A DNA stretch of 64,000 nt from Paenibacillus sp. URB8-2 (GCF_013393385.1 NZ_AP023239.1:4154001-4218000); one strand, 5' to 3'; positions 45,088-54,098 are shown, numbered from the stretch's first letter. Notes: generated by a model not told the origin, from the sequence alone. Made by a program: numbers and translations.

Positions 45088-45618
45088 ATGTTTTTTCGTT
45101 TTTTGAGGAAGAATGTATTTGCGGCTGGAGTATTACTCCTTCTGAGATTGATAGTAGGTTGGAAATGGTTAGAATCCGGATGGGGAAAACTAACGGGTGA
45201 TAAGGCTTTTGATGCAACTGGTTTTTTAAACAATGCGGTCTCCAAACCGGTTCTGGACAATGCGACGAAAGAAGTCCTTTACCCCAATTTCACCTGGTTT
45301 ATTGAGTACTTTGCGCTTCCTAATGCAAAACTGTTTAACTTCCTCATTCCGTTGGGCGAATTTTTAGTTGGCTTGGGCTTAATCCTCGGTATTTTGACCA
45401 CGGCAGCAGCATTTTTTGGACTGTTAATGAATTTCATGTTTTTGTTTGCCGGAACTGTGTCGGTCAATCCATGGCTTATCCTACTTGGAAGCATAATCCT
45501 AGTGGCGGGAGCCAATGCAGGAAAATTTGGAGGGGACTTTTATGTACTTCCTTTCCTACGTAAAGTCCTTCCTTTTTATTCAAAAGACGTTGAAAATATT
45601 AAAACAACAAGCGTCTGA
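45088..45618 (+). CDS. DoxX-family membrane protein
   Basis: 176 residues, four membrane helices. RLIVGWKWLESGWGKL near residue 22 is the usual DoxX start, and GEFLVGLGLILGI and AGTVSVNPW follow. DoxX proteins are linked to thiosulfate/quinone redox or oxidative-stress complexes; the role here is open. ATG at 45088 with AAGAGGATGATGAATC upstream. Single gene ending in the terminator at 45712. Confidence 0.87.
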   Translation: MFFRFLRKNVFAAGVLLLLRLIVGWKWLESGWGKLTGDKAFDATGFLNNAVSKPVLDNATKEVLYPNFTWFIEYFALPNAKLFNFLIPLGEFLVGLGLILGILTTAAAFFGLLMNFMFLFAGTVSVNPWLILLGSIILVAGANAGKFGGDFYVLPFLRKVLPFYSKDVENIKTTSV

Positions 45619-45711
45619 ATTGTATGACTTTAACTGCTTGTATAAGCAACGAGGTGCTCCCGTTGTGGATCCTATGATAGATTATATCATTTATTAATCC
45701 TTACAGAAGTT

Positions 45712-45760
45712 AGAACGTGCCGACCCATGGTTCATTCTTGGTCGGCACGTTTTCTTCTTT
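45712..45760 (+). terminator. Terminator after the doxX-like gene
   Basis: AACGTGCCGACC and GGTCGGCACGTT form a perfect 12-bp stem followed by TTCTTCTTTT. Confidence 0.88.
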
Positions 45761-46094
45761 TGTCTGTTGAAGAAGTTCAAGCAATTTTAAACAGACGAAA
45801 AGTAACTGAATCCTTCAAGTCACAGACGAAAGTATAGTGACTAACATGTGCCCCTATTTTTATACCATACACCAAGATGTGTTCCAATTATAACTTCCCA
45901 CAGAACGCTCCCCCATTAGCTGTTTTCCTGCATAACTTTTCATCATTTTAATCATTTCCTGACTGTTCTCATCGTTCAACAAGGTAATTTACCACCAGAC
46001 TGTTTTTTCACAAGATTATCATTAAAACTACATGGTTTCTCTATACTTTTTCGCTAAACTGGACCTACAAATTCCATTGAAGGAGGAAAAATGA
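45761..46094. other. Intergenic region with a possible remnant of a Met-rich protein
   Basis: On the minus strand, 45984-45860 reads a short frame with TLLNDENSQEMIKMMKSYAG and a stop, like the end of small exported Met-rich proteins. No start or ribosome site is visible. The rest holds only the promoter area of the next plus-strand gene. Confidence 0.3.
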
Positions 46095-46661
46095 ATGGCT
46101 GTACAACTATCTTCATTAAACAATTTGAATATTAATCCCGACTTAGTGCATAGAGCTCTTAATACCGGTAAAGGAGACAGCACGTTAATTTCAGATTTTA
46201 TTAATCAGGCTTTAAAAAGTTATGTTAACAAATCCAAATTGGAGGTTCGTGGGTTTACAGAAACGATGTTCTATTTTTCTAATCAAGAGGTAAAGAAAAT
46301 CTTCGTAAAATCCATTGTAAAATACGAAATTAAACACAATCCCTACGATCATGTCAACAATCCGAATTTTAACGGCATTGTGTATCCATCCACTCTTTTT
46401 GAAGTTTTTATCACGCCAAAAGCAAATATATTGGTACAAAAATCGATTGACCATGAAATTCAATTTTGTAAGGGCCAAATCATTAATGAACAAAAAATGT
46501 TTCGAACGACTGACTTGATTAAATCCTCTGGCGCGGAATATGCAAGAACCCTTCTTCCTTCACCCTTGTTCAAGTTAGTTGAGAAAGCTTACCTACAACT
46601 TGACACGGCACGTATTCCATTAGAATTGGATACTGATTATTATCAAGAGTTAGAACTATGA
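46095..46661 (+). CDS. Protein of unknown function
   Basis: 188 residues, soluble, no signal peptide. The N-terminal part (DLVHRALNTGKGDSTLISDF) looks like a short ribbon-helix-helix or helical region, and the remainder is mixed alpha/beta. AAGGAGG lies 8 bp before the ATG. It stands alone before an IS200 element. No family recognised. Confidence 0.7.
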   Translation: MAVQLSSLNNLNINPDLVHRALNTGKGDSTLISDFINQALKSYVNKSKLEVRGFTETMFYFSNQEVKKIFVKSIVKYEIKHNPYDHVNNPNFNGIVYPSTLFEVFITPKANILVQKSIDHEIQFCKGQIINEQKMFRTTDLIKSSGAEYARTLLPSPLFKLVEKAYLQLDTARIPLELDTDYYQELEL

Positions 46662-46865
46662 CCAATAAGGAAGTATGGTTTTAGTGATTAGTCAGGGTAT
46701 ATTTTACGGCTAAAAGCTTAGTTTTCACATTATCAAACTGATGATTTCAACCGGAAATCTGGGTAGTACTTATTAATACGAACGCTGGGTAATTGCCCCC
46801 CAATTACACTCAACAGTAGACGGAAGAGTTTAAGATTGTGGTGGCAAAAGCGTTTTAGAGGCATC

Positions 46866-47590
46866 AAATCAAAACCACCCGTCCAACGGGTGGTTTGCTC
46901 TTGGGGTATAACCCCTTGTTGCCAAACTGCACCTAAAGACGCTAGCCTGACCATAAATTTGTTCAGGCTCAGTGTAATTTGTCAATTCCACTTACCCGTT
47001 AAACGGGCTTATTTCTTTTTGTTCCTTTTGTCGCTAAATGGATCTTCGTACTCTTTTACACTCAGTTTATCTATAGCTTGGTCATGTGCTTCTTGTTCTC
47101 GAATGTATTTTGCTACGGTGGCTTCATTTAAACCCACGGTGCTCACATAGTACCCTTCCGCCCAAAATTTTCGGTTCCCATATTTATACTTTAGTTGGGC
47201 ATGCTTCTCAAAGATCATGAGCGCACTTTTTCCCTTCAGATATCCCATAAATGCCGATACTGAAATTTTGGGAGGTATGGCGACCAGCATATGTACGTGA
47301 TCTGGCATCATGTGACCTTCTAAAATTTCGACTCCCTTGTACTTACATAGACGTTTGACTATTTCGATTACGTCTTTCCGCACTTGATTATAAATCTCTT
47401 TCCGTCTATACTTCGGGGTGAATACAATGTGGTATTTGCACATCCACTTTGTGTGAGCTAAACTATAGCTCTTGTTTGCCATCTAAGACCATTCCTTTCT
47501 TTGAGCCTGAACATCTCAATTTTATCGGAATGGTCTTGTTGGTCAAACCCTCGATCCCTCCACCCGCATAGCGGGTAGTTTTTTGTTTCG
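46866..47590 (-). mobile_element. IS200/IS605-type element (single tnpA)
   Basis: Subterminal hairpins are seen on both sides: AACCACCCGT...ACGGGTGGTT at 46873-46895 and ACCCGC-ATA-GCGGGT at 47562-47576. They enclose one tnpA gene. Such imperfect palindromes are the recognition sites of the Y1 transposase. Exact ends are not fixed. It is related to the element at 55443-56173. Confidence 0.8.
47009..47482 (-). CDS. tnpA: IS200-family Y1 transposase TnpA
   Basis: 157 residues. The HUH metal motif is HVHML (MMPDHVHMLVAIPP), and the catalytic Tyr lies in ATVAKYIREQ. It cuts and joins single-stranded DNA at the element's hairpins. Full length, with an unbroken frame. Confidence 0.92.
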   Translation of the reverse strand: MANKSYSLAHTKWMCKYHIVFTPKYRRKEIYNQVRKDVIEIVKRLCKYKGVEILEGHMMPDHVHMLVAIPPKISVSAFMGYLKGKSALMIFEKHAQLKYKYGNRKFWAEGYYVSTVGLNEATVAKYIREQEAHDQAIDKLSVKEYEDPFSDKRNKKK

Positions 47591-47628
47591 CGCGTTTCAC
47601 GCACTCAACTGGCTGAAGCCATAACAAA

Positions 47629-47661
47629 AATCAGACTCTCTGTTGACAAGAGAGTCTGATT
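47629..47661 (-). terminator. Terminator of the Met-rich protein gene
   Basis: AATCAGACTCTC and GAGAGTCTGATT form a 12-bp stem. On the minus strand it runs into TTTTTGTTATGG. Confidence 0.8.
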
Positions 47662-47693
47662 GTTTTCTGCTTTTGAGCACCAAGTTGTCCCGT

Positions 47694-47984
47694 TCACTGA
47701 CTTGCAGTTGTCGAACTGTTCATCATGTTCTGCATGGAGCCATTCATCATGTTCCCCATCATACCGCCCGCTTCGCCATTCATCATGCCGGACATACCTT
47801 TCCCATTGCTCTTGCAGTTGTTATACATCTCCTGAAGCTGCTGCTCCGATACATCCGGATGCATTTGCTTCATCTGAGGGAGCATTTCTTGAAAGCCCTT
47901 GTCTTTATCCGTTGCGGCGTACACCGCTGTACCCAGAGCAAACACCATGGTAACTGCTGCCAATACAATCCAAGTTTTCTTCAT
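47694..47984 (-). CDS. Exported Met-rich protein, predicted regulon member
   Basis: 96 residues. A signal peptide (KKTWIVLAAVTMVFALGTA, cleavage near VYA-AT) is followed by a short helix-rich part (EMLPQMKQMHPDVSEQQL). The tail is extremely Met/Asn/Gly-rich (GMSGMMNGEAGGMMGNMMNG) with one Cys. The density of Met outside the membrane is typical of Cu(I)-binding proteins, but no assay-backed family is recognised. Site J in front of it has three repeats and TAAGAT at the fixed distance. Confidence 0.82.
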   Translation of the reverse strand: MKKTWIVLAAVTMVFALGTAVYAATDKDKGFQEMLPQMKQMHPDVSEQQLQEMYNNCKSNGKGMSGMMNGEAGGMMGNMMNGSMQNMMNSSTTASQ

Positions 47985-48006
47985 TTTCTTTCGCCTCCTT
48001 GATTAT

Positions 48007-48051
48007 ATCTTACCTAAGAGACGTGTAGGTTTTATGTAGGAATTATGAAGA
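48007..48051 (-). promoter_or_regulatory. Direct-repeat activator site J with -10 box
   Basis: TGTAGG (48024), TGTAGG (48035) and TGAAGA (48046) are spaced 11 bp. TAAGAT (minus strand, 48007-48012) lies exactly 11 bp downstream. Confidence 0.8.
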
Positions 48052-48089
48052 AGTTATAAAGTTGTTTCTACCTGTCATATGCATCATAT

Positions 48090-48983
48090 TCAGCACTTTT
48101 CACTAGTTAACGGATTAGTTGGAAAACTTGCATTTGCACATCCAATGCATGGATGGTCAACCTCTACACACCATCCATTTCCGTTATTCCATTTGAAGGA
48201 TGGACATACATTGTTAGTCATTGGCCCTTTACAGCCAATCTCCATATAGCATCCATAGATACCTGGCTGCGATACCTTAGGAGTAGTTATTCTAGGGCAT
48301 ACATGGTGAATCATTGTTCTATAATATTTAGTTGGTCTATTAGACATATCCAATGAAGGTGTCCCTATTAAGATAAGATCAAGCAAAGTTTGTATTAAAA
48401 CCGTTGGATGAACTGGACAACCTGGGAGGTTAATAATAGGATTTTTAGTCTTGCCGCTTAATAATGATTTTACCGATACAGCAGATGTTGTATTCGGGGC
48501 GGCTGCCGGTACACCTCCAAAAGAAGAGCAGGTTCCTGCTGATACTATATACTTAGCCATAGGACCATATTTAAGTATTGCCTTCATCATTGTAATCGGT
48601 TGTCCATTTAGTTCACCAATCACACAATAATATCCGTTTTCTGCAGTTGGTATTGCACCTTCAACGACAAGTATAAATTCTCCGGTATACTGATTAGCTG
48701 CTTGATCAAGAATTTGTACAGCACTTTCCCCTACTGTAGTCATAAGAGTTGTAGTATACTTCAAACTAACTTTGTTTAACAGTACATCATCGATCGTTGT
48801 TGGATTAGTAACGTTTAAAGTTGATAGTGTACATCCTGAACAACTTGCGCCATTAAGCCAAATAACCGGTGGATCGGTTTCTGCTGCAAGCACGGTATTT
48901 AGTCTATCGATATCAAGATCAACCTTTAGTGATACTGCAGCTGCTACAGACCATTTAAGAAAATCTCTTCTGCTAATCTTCAT
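48090..48983 (-). CDS. [NiFe]-hydrogenase small subunit, orphan
   Basis: About 297 residues. A twin-arginine signal (SRRDFLK) is followed by all ligands of three Fe-S clusters. Proximal: ASCSGC, GTCSS and LPGCP. Medial and distal: HHVCPR, GCYMEIGCKGP, NNVCP, GWC and HPCIGC. In known enzymes it relays electrons from the NiFe site of a large subunit. No large subunit, maturation gene or cytochrome is present nearby; the next downstream gene is the Met-rich protein. ATG at 48983 lies 7 bp after GGGAG. Site K lies about 230 bp upstream. Confidence 0.9.
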   Translation of the reverse strand: MKISRRDFLKWSVAAAVSLKVDLDIDRLNTVLAAETDPPVIWLNGASCSGCTLSTLNVTNPTTIDDVLLNKVSLKYTTTLMTTVGESAVQILDQAANQYTGEFILVVEGAIPTAENGYYCVIGELNGQPITMMKAILKYGPMAKYIVSAGTCSSFGGVPAAAPNTTSAVSVKSLLSGKTKNPIINLPGCPVHPTVLIQTLLDLILIGTPSLDMSNRPTKYYRTMIHHVCPRITTPKVSQPGIYGCYMEIGCKGPMTNNVCPSFKWNNGNGWCVEVDHPCIGCANASFPTNPLTSEKC

Positions 48984-49211
48984 CATTTCACTCCCTCGGA
49001 TCATTGTATTTGTCAGGTATTCAATATTTTCCCGGTTGCTCCAGACGACTTAGTACCGAAACATAAGTATATAAAACGCTCGTCCTTTCTATTCGAAAAT
49101 TGGTAGGATTAGTTTTCTTGTAATTGTAAACTAATACCCTGAACACCCTCGTTGAGGACAGATTTAAAACTAATTATAAAATACTTTTTTTAACAATTCC
49201 CAATCAGGATC

Positions 49212-49256
49212 ATTGTAAAATAAGCTTGTGTGGATTCTATGGAGAAACGATGTTTA
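49212..49256 (-). promoter_or_regulatory. Direct-repeat activator site K with -10 box
   Basis: TGTGGA (49229), TGGAGA (49240) and TGTTTA (49251) are spaced 11 bp. TACAAT (minus strand, 49212-49217) lies exactly 11 bp downstream. It implies a leader of about 220 nt before the hydrogenase gene. Confidence 0.72.
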
Positions 49257-49624
49257 CACAAAATATTTACATTAATGATATAAAAAGGGGTGGAATAAGT
49301 GTATCAGAACCCATTGAATTTATCGCTGGGAAGGGGTGTAGTAGCGCCCTCCTTTAGGGGGAGTTACTTGGAAATCCGAATTCCCGGCTTTACCTCATTT
49401 ATCCCGATAACCGCGAGAAGGAAGTTCAGGCTCAACTGCTCCGCCCTTCCCTCCAGCAAGAAAAAATTCCAAGTATTTCTGATATTTTATTTTCTGATTT
49501 ACGCTGCGATTGCGATGCTATGTGTAAATACGGGGTATCTTTAGAGGCTCTAGTACAGCATCAGAATTAAAATAGTTAACTTTTGGTAGATATGATATAG
49601 TCGAGAGAAAAAGAGGTATCGACT

Positions 49625-50092
49625 ATGAAACTACGTGCATATGCGGTTTGCTTGACCCCGGATCAGCAGAAAGAATTACAAGGGGTGTGCTCAAAAGGGA
49701 AAGTGGCCGCACGCTCACTCCGGCGAGCACAAATTCTGTTGTGGGCGGACGAGAACCGGGTGGGCGGCAAGCTTTCGGACACCACCATTGCGGAGCAATT
49801 ACACATCCACACCAACACGGTATATCTGGTCCGTAAGACCTTTTCGGAAAAGGGATTACAGGCTGCTGTCGAACGAAAAAAGAGACTGACACCGCCAAAT
49901 CCTCCAAAGGTTACCGGCGAACTGGAGGCGAAAATCATCGCGCTCAGTTGCAGTACTCCGCCCGCTGGAAGAAGTCGGTGGACCCTTCGACTTTTAGCAG
50001 ACAAGACCGTTGAACTGGGTTACATTGACAGCATTTCGTACGACACGGTGGACCGCATTTTAAAAAAACGAACTCAAGCCCCATCTTCGTAA
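49625..50092 (+). CDS. IS630 transposase, N-terminal frame
   Basis: 155 residues with a helix-turn-helix around [20 protein letters not shown]. The frame runs to a T4-A7 run at its end. A +1 shift (or -2) there would enter the DDE frame through [16 protein letters not shown]; a -1 shift would not. Confidence 0.8.
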   Translation: MKLRAYAVCLTPDQQKELQGVCSKGKVAARSLRRAQILLWADENRVGGKLSDTTIAEQLHIHTNTVYLVRKTFSEKGLQAAVERKKRLTPPNPPKVTGELEAKIIALSCSTPPAGRSRWTLRLLADKTVELGYIDSISYDTVDRILKKRTQAPSS

Positions 50093-50129
50093 GTGTTGGT
50101 GCATTCCACCGAAGCAGAATGCAGCGTTT

Positions 50130-50765
50130 GTGGCAGCCATGGAAGATGTATTAGAGGTCTACCATTTACCCTACGACAGCGAATGTCCCGTGATTTGCAT
50201 GGATGAGAAACCGTTCCAACTGCTGGATGACGCTCGAAAACCGATCCCGATGAAGCCCGCCAAGCCGCTGCGTGAAGACTCCGAATACGTACGTCATGGG
50301 ACCTGCAGTATCTTTATCTTCACTGAACCGCTTGTGGGCTGGAGACACGTCAGCGTTCGTCCTCGCCGCACAAAAATGGAATGGGCGGAGCAAGTTCGAG
50401 AACTGTTAGACGTACATTACCCGAGTGCACCCAAAATTCGTTTAGTGATGGATAATTTAAACACGCATTCGATCGCCTCGTTGTATGAAGCCTTTGAACC
50501 GGAAACCGCCTTGCGTCTAGCCAAACGGCTCGAAATTCATTACACCCCCAAACATGGCAGTTGGCTGAACATTGCTGAAATTGAGCTGAGCGTAATGACG
50601 CGCCAATGTTTAGCAAGACGAATTCCGTCAATAGAAGAATTAGCAAGCGAACTGACCGAATGGGAATCTGCTCGTAACGCTTCTCAAAGAGGTATAGATT
50701 GGCAATTCACTACCAAAGATGCACGGATAAAACTTAAAAGGCTTTACCCACAATTTAAAGACTGA
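50130..50765 (+). CDS. IS630 transposase, DDE frame
   Basis: About 211 residues with the catalytic segments [22 protein letters not shown] and [15 protein letters not shown], the D-D-E triad of the family. It has no strong ribosome site of its own, so it is probably made by frameshifting from the upstream frame. It differs from copy 1 by a Glu-to-Lys change near the end. Confidence 0.8.
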   Translation: MAAMEDVLEVYHLPYDSECPVICMDEKPFQLLDDARKPIPMKPAKPLREDSEYVRHGTCSIFIFTEPLVGWRHVSVRPRRTKMEWAEQVRELLDVHYPSAPKIRLVMDNLNTHSIASLYEAFEPETALRLAKRLEIHYTPKHGSWLNIAEIELSVMTRQCLARRIPSIEELASELTEWESARNASQRGIDWQFTTKDARIKLKRLYPQFKD

Positions 50766-50816
50766 TGCTGTACTAGATAAGATTTCAAAGTTCGGTGCAG
50801 TCCGCTGACAAAAGAA

Positions 50817-50864
50817 AAAGGAACTGACCATAAACTCACTGGGAGTTAAATGGCAGTTCCTTAC
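50817..50864. terminator. Hairpin after the split gene
   Basis: AAGGAACTG and CAGTTCCTT form a 9-bp stem with a long loop, followed by ACTCTTAG. It lies just after the stop at 50808 and probably ended that gene. Confidence 0.5.
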
Positions 50865-50947
50865 TCTTAGTATTAATGTCCTTTGAGCCGTTTATTTTAA
50901 ACATTATTTTCCGTTTCTATTGTGCTACAACCACAAATTTTTCTTCA

Positions 50948-51103
50948 TCACCAGTCTTCGGTAAGATCCAATTTTCTATTGCAAACATCGCAGTGAACTT
51001 CAATGATTAATCCAATACCTGTTGGAATGAATGGGTACCCAAATTTAGCACCTGTCGTATCGACCGCCTTACACGAGTCCCATTCCCTAATCTTATTTTC
51101 CAC
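50948..51103 (-). CDS. Possible small Cys-containing protein
   Basis: A 51-codon frame starting GTG reads IREWDSCKAVDTTGAKFG, then IEVHCDVCNRKLDLTEDW and stop. CxxC and an upstream Cys/His could bind zinc. No good ribosome site is seen and the area is otherwise empty (50865-51278), so it may be a remnant. Confidence 0.35.
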   Translation of the reverse strand: MENKIREWDSCKAVDTTGAKFGYPFIPTGIGLIIEVHCDVCNRKLDLTEDW

Positions 51104-51278
51104 TTTTTAGTAATTTTAAATATCAATTTAAATCCCCCATCAAACTCTTCTAATCGCATGAAGTGTTCCTTCAGGTTTATAAGATATCATTAATTCCTTG
51201 GCTTTATCCGGACGTTAAATAAAAATTGGAGAATACCAATAGATATAAACTCGAAAGGTTTTTGACTACCTTTCTATT

Positions 51279-51623
51279 TTAATCACCTTCTTTCAAAAGA
51301 AGAATTTCATTTATAATTTTTTGAATGTGTTTTAACTCCTTAGAGTTTTTCCCAACCAGCATTAAGTTAATCTTTTCAAGATGTGCCCGTTCAGCATCCG
51401 AGTTTACCTCTTGTTTCCTTTCAAAAAAATTATTAGGTAAAACATCCAGAGAACTCGCAATCTTTTCAATCGTTTCTAACGAAACGTTTATTTCTCCTCT
51501 CTCAATTTTCCCTACGTAAGATTGATCAAAATTAGTCCTTTCACCTAATTGCTCTTGTGTAAAATTTCTTAATTTTCTATAGAATCTAATATTTTGACCA
51601 ACTTCTTTATAGAAATATGACAA
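51279..51623 (-). CDS. Xre-family transcriptional regulator
   Basis: About 114 residues. The helix-turn-helix (FTQEQLGERTNFDQSYVGKIERGEIN region, residues about 20-50) is typical of Cro/C1 proteins, followed by a helical tail. TTG at 51623 lies 8 bp after AGAGAGG; a GTG nearer to the site is too close. It is divergent from the DndB-like gene, 136 bp apart, and probably controls it. Confidence 0.85.
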   Translation of the reverse strand: MSYFYKEVGQNIRFYRKLRNFTQEQLGERTNFDQSYVGKIERGEINVSLETIEKIASSLDVLPNNFFERKQEVNSDAERAHLEKINLMLVGKNSKELKHIQKIINEILLLKEGD

Positions 51624-51759
51624 TTGGACCACCTCTCTCTAAAGAGTAGGCAAGTCCTTTTGAAATATAAAGAGTATTATTCTACATTATTCCATTTGAT
51701 TTTAGGTATTATAACACCTATTATTATAATATACAATACACTATCAAGGAGAAGAATAC

Positions 51760-52755
51760 ATGAATACGTTAGCGAATCAACATGCCATTGAAAATGTATT
51801 GCAATATAAAATGCGGGGAAAAGTCGCTTATTTAGGTCACATGAATTCCAATGTAGCCCTTCATCTTACTTATGTAAAACCATATGACCTTCCTTCAGGT
51901 AAAGGCTACCAAAGACCAGTTGATAGAAAGCGATGTACTGATTTTGCCTTATATTTATCCAAGGGTGAGAATGCATTATTTACTCCTATTCTCCTGAATG
52001 CTGAAGCCAATTGGGAATTTGTATCGTACGACAAACAAAGACCAAGTTATGGAAGACTTTTATGTAAAGAAAAAGCTTCTTTAATGGATGGGCAGCATCG
52101 CCTTGGTGGCATAAAAAGGTATTCCCAAGAAACCAATGCGGAAATATCAGTACCCTTTTTAGCATTCCATTATCTTGACGAAGACGAAGAGATCCATTTG
52201 TTCGATACCATTAATACTAAAGCAAAGGGTATCGGTCTTTCTCTCAGTAGATATTTACGCCGAAGCTCAGACGACCTAAGTTGGATCGCAACCGAGCTGA
52301 TCATACGTAATGATAGTCCGTTTCATAATATTGGAACTATTACTGGTAAACGAAGTTCTGGAAGACATATTACTTTACAAAATTTATACCGTGCCCTTGA
52401 ACTACTTACCAACCAACCTCATATCGCTTCTTTACCAAGAGAGGAAAAGTTGCTGTTATCGTTAGTGTATTTTAATTCAGTAAAGGAAATCTTTAGCCAA
52501 GAGTGGATGGATTACAAAGATTACAGGATTACACATATCGTTTGTATCAATGCTCTATCCATAGCAGGGTGCGAATTAATTGGACGGAATGTCTCTGAAA
52601 ATAAAAAAAATATTAATTATGCTGCAATAACAAAGACGATTAAGAAAATTAAAAAATTCGATTGGTCCGCATCAGGAAGATTAAAGTATCTCAAAGGTCT
52701 GTCCGGTTCAAAAACATTGGCAGCGGATTTAATTGCTCAATTATTGCCCGAGTAA
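51760..52755 (+). CDS. DGQHR-domain protein (DndB-like), orphan
   Basis: 331 residues. LMDGQHRLGGI near residue 110 is the signature of the DGQHR family to which DndB belongs. GYQRPVDRKRCTDFALYL and LFDTINTKAKG fit the same fold. DndB regulates DNA phosphorothioation operons, but dndC, dndD and dndE are not present here, so this copy is isolated or has a different job. ATG at 51760 follows AAGGAGAAG. It is followed by an unknown gene after 21 bp. Confidence 0.82.
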   Translation: MNTLANQHAIENVLQYKMRGKVAYLGHMNSNVALHLTYVKPYDLPSGKGYQRPVDRKRCTDFALYLSKGENALFTPILLNAEANWEFVSYDKQRPSYGRLLCKEKASLMDGQHRLGGIKRYSQETNAEISVPFLAFHYLDEDEEIHLFDTINTKAKGIGLSLSRYLRRSSDDLSWIATELIIRNDSPFHNIGTITGKRSSGRHITLQNLYRALELLTNQPHIASLPREEKLLLSLVYFNSVKEIFSQEWMDYKDYRITHIVCINALSIAGCELIGRNVSENKKNINYAAITKTIKKIKKFDWSASGRLKYLKGLSGSKTLAADLIAQLLPE

Positions 52756-52776
52756 ATTCATAAGGGGGCACTAGAC

Positions 52777-53172
52777 ATGCTACCTAAAGTTTATAATGTA
52801 AAAACTATTATCTTATTAAGTGAAAATGGTCATCGTGAATCCTATTCCTTTGAAAAATTAGTCTTCGAGAAAGAATGTTGCTATCTTCTATTTAAAAAAA
52901 ATTACGAGTTTTACGTTTATAAGCTTTACTTAGCAGATAATCAAGTTTTCTTGGATCCTGCTGAAGACGAACTTACAGATGCTTTATCCAAAACTTTCTG
53001 TAAAAATATTAAAAATGGTCCTCTACGACATTGGGCAATAGGAATAAGTTATAATGAAACGACTTCTAAAAATAAGACATCAACTCAATTTAAAATTTCA
53101 AATCAAGATCAGCCGCTAGATATATTGCCATTTCTTCTTCAAATGGGGGAAGATGCAATCTATTTCAGATAG
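52777..53172 (+). CDS. Unknown protein in the DGQHR operon
   Basis: 131 residues, soluble, Lys/Phe/Tyr-rich (for example CCYLLFKKNYEFYVYKLYL). GGGGGC lies upstream of the ATG, 21 bp after the DGQHR stop. No motif recognised. Its close linkage suggests a shared function with the DGQHR protein. Confidence 0.7.
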   Translation: MLPKVYNVKTIILLSENGHRESYSFEKLVFEKECCYLLFKKNYEFYVYKLYLADNQVFLDPAEDELTDALSKTFCKNIKNGPLRHWAIGISYNETTSKNKTSTQFKISNQDQPLDILPFLLQMGEDAIYFR

Positions 53173-53708
53173 TTATACATGACTCGTTTCATAGCTTGCT
53201 TTTATCTCGAGGCATTCCATTATGTCAATTACAACTAAGAAAGCTTGATCCAGGGATGGCCATTCATCGCTCTTCACGCTAGACGATGGTATACCTTGGT
53301 TTATTGTTGGTTTACCGGAGTATTCCGGTTGACCAAGTAGACAAGAGGCGGAAATCCAAGTTTGAGGTGGCAAACGCGCTGCGGCCTGTCACTCATAATA
53401 AAATAGATTTGTTATACGGGTTTTGCGATATACGGATCAGATTCTCGATTTTCCCTTACCTTATCTCCAAGATAACGCACATGAATGACCTTCCTGGACG
53501 TTTACGTTTTTTTTGTGTGCCTGAATTGTTGCCCCATTGGCGGATGATGATGACGAAGGAAAGTCTTATCTCATGCAGCTGGCGGGGAGGTTGACGAGCT
53601 AAAGCGTGCTGTACTTATACCGAACCGGAGTATGGACTCTACAACGACAGTGAATGATGAAGTGCGACAAGGCTTTTAGAAAACCAAATGTATCGGGGTT
53701 GAAAGAAC
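53173..53708. other. Region with decayed coding sequence
   Basis: The plus strand between about 53290 and 53680 shows frame-hopping coding-like stretches, ending with LAGEVDELKRAVLIPNRSMD and a stop. No whole gene can be built. It looks like a broken gene of unknown type. Confidence 0.35.
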
Positions 53709-54098
53709 ATGACATTGTTAAATGATACTGAGAAAGTCATTTTTTTAATCAATGCCTTAGAGCGCCATATAGAGAAACTCTCAAGTGAAGACATCTTTGC
53801 AAATTATCTTGATTCAATCCGTTGTTTTTTAAATACTAACGATCCAATCCTCCAAAAGGCTGCGTTTTCTAATAGTGAATTGTTTATTGACAACTTTTTT
53901 CATATTTTGAGTAACCAAATTTCTTTCAAACAGGCGATAGGCACATTAATAGCTGTACTAGATAAAGTTGGATATGTTGATCCAATAGATGCAGCAGCGG
54001 TTATTCTTGAGTTTGAGCAGCTTCTTAAACAAATGCCCTTAGAAGAAACCGAAAAGTTATATACAGTACGTTGGGCATCTGATGGGTATCGGGGTTGA
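53709..54098 (+). CDS. Unknown helical protein
   Basis: 129 residues, all-helical by appearance (IFLINALERHIEKLSSEDIF, VILEFEQLLKQM). No signal peptide. GGGGTTGAAAG precedes the ATG. It may form an operon with the zinc-ribbon protein 31 bp downstream. Both end close to the rarA break. Confidence 0.65.
   Translation: MTLLNDTEKVIFLINALERHIEKLSSEDIFANYLDSIRCFLNTNDPILQKAAFSNSELFIDNFFHILSNQISFKQAIGTLIAVLDKVGYVDPIDAAAVILEFEQLLKQMPLEETEKLYTVRWASDGYRG

Larger units (their letters stand above)
49553..50773 (+). mobile_element. IS630-family element, copy 2
   Basis: It has the same ends as copy 1 (GTACAGCATCAG / CTGATGCTGTAC), flanked by TA at 49551-49552 and 50774-50775. It is 1221 bp and lacks the deletion near 36629 that breaks copy 1. 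It carries a helix-turn-helix frame and a DDE frame. Confidence 0.92.
49313..50808 (+). pseudogene. Unknown gene with a stop codon, split by an IS630 element
   Basis: The frame 49313-49552 reads SRLYLIYPDNREKEVQAQLL and FSDLRCDCDAMCKYG, with one TAG at 49355-49357. After removal of the element and one TA it continues in frame as LDKISKFGAVR and stops at 50808. This shows a precise TA-duplicating insertion. I do not recognise the protein; its start is lost or lies upstream of the internal stop. Confidence 0.6.

Noticed and set aside
37705..49552. Composite transposon between the two IS630 copies
   Set aside because: Each copy has its own TA flanks and the second splits a gene precisely, so two separate insertions explain the data better.
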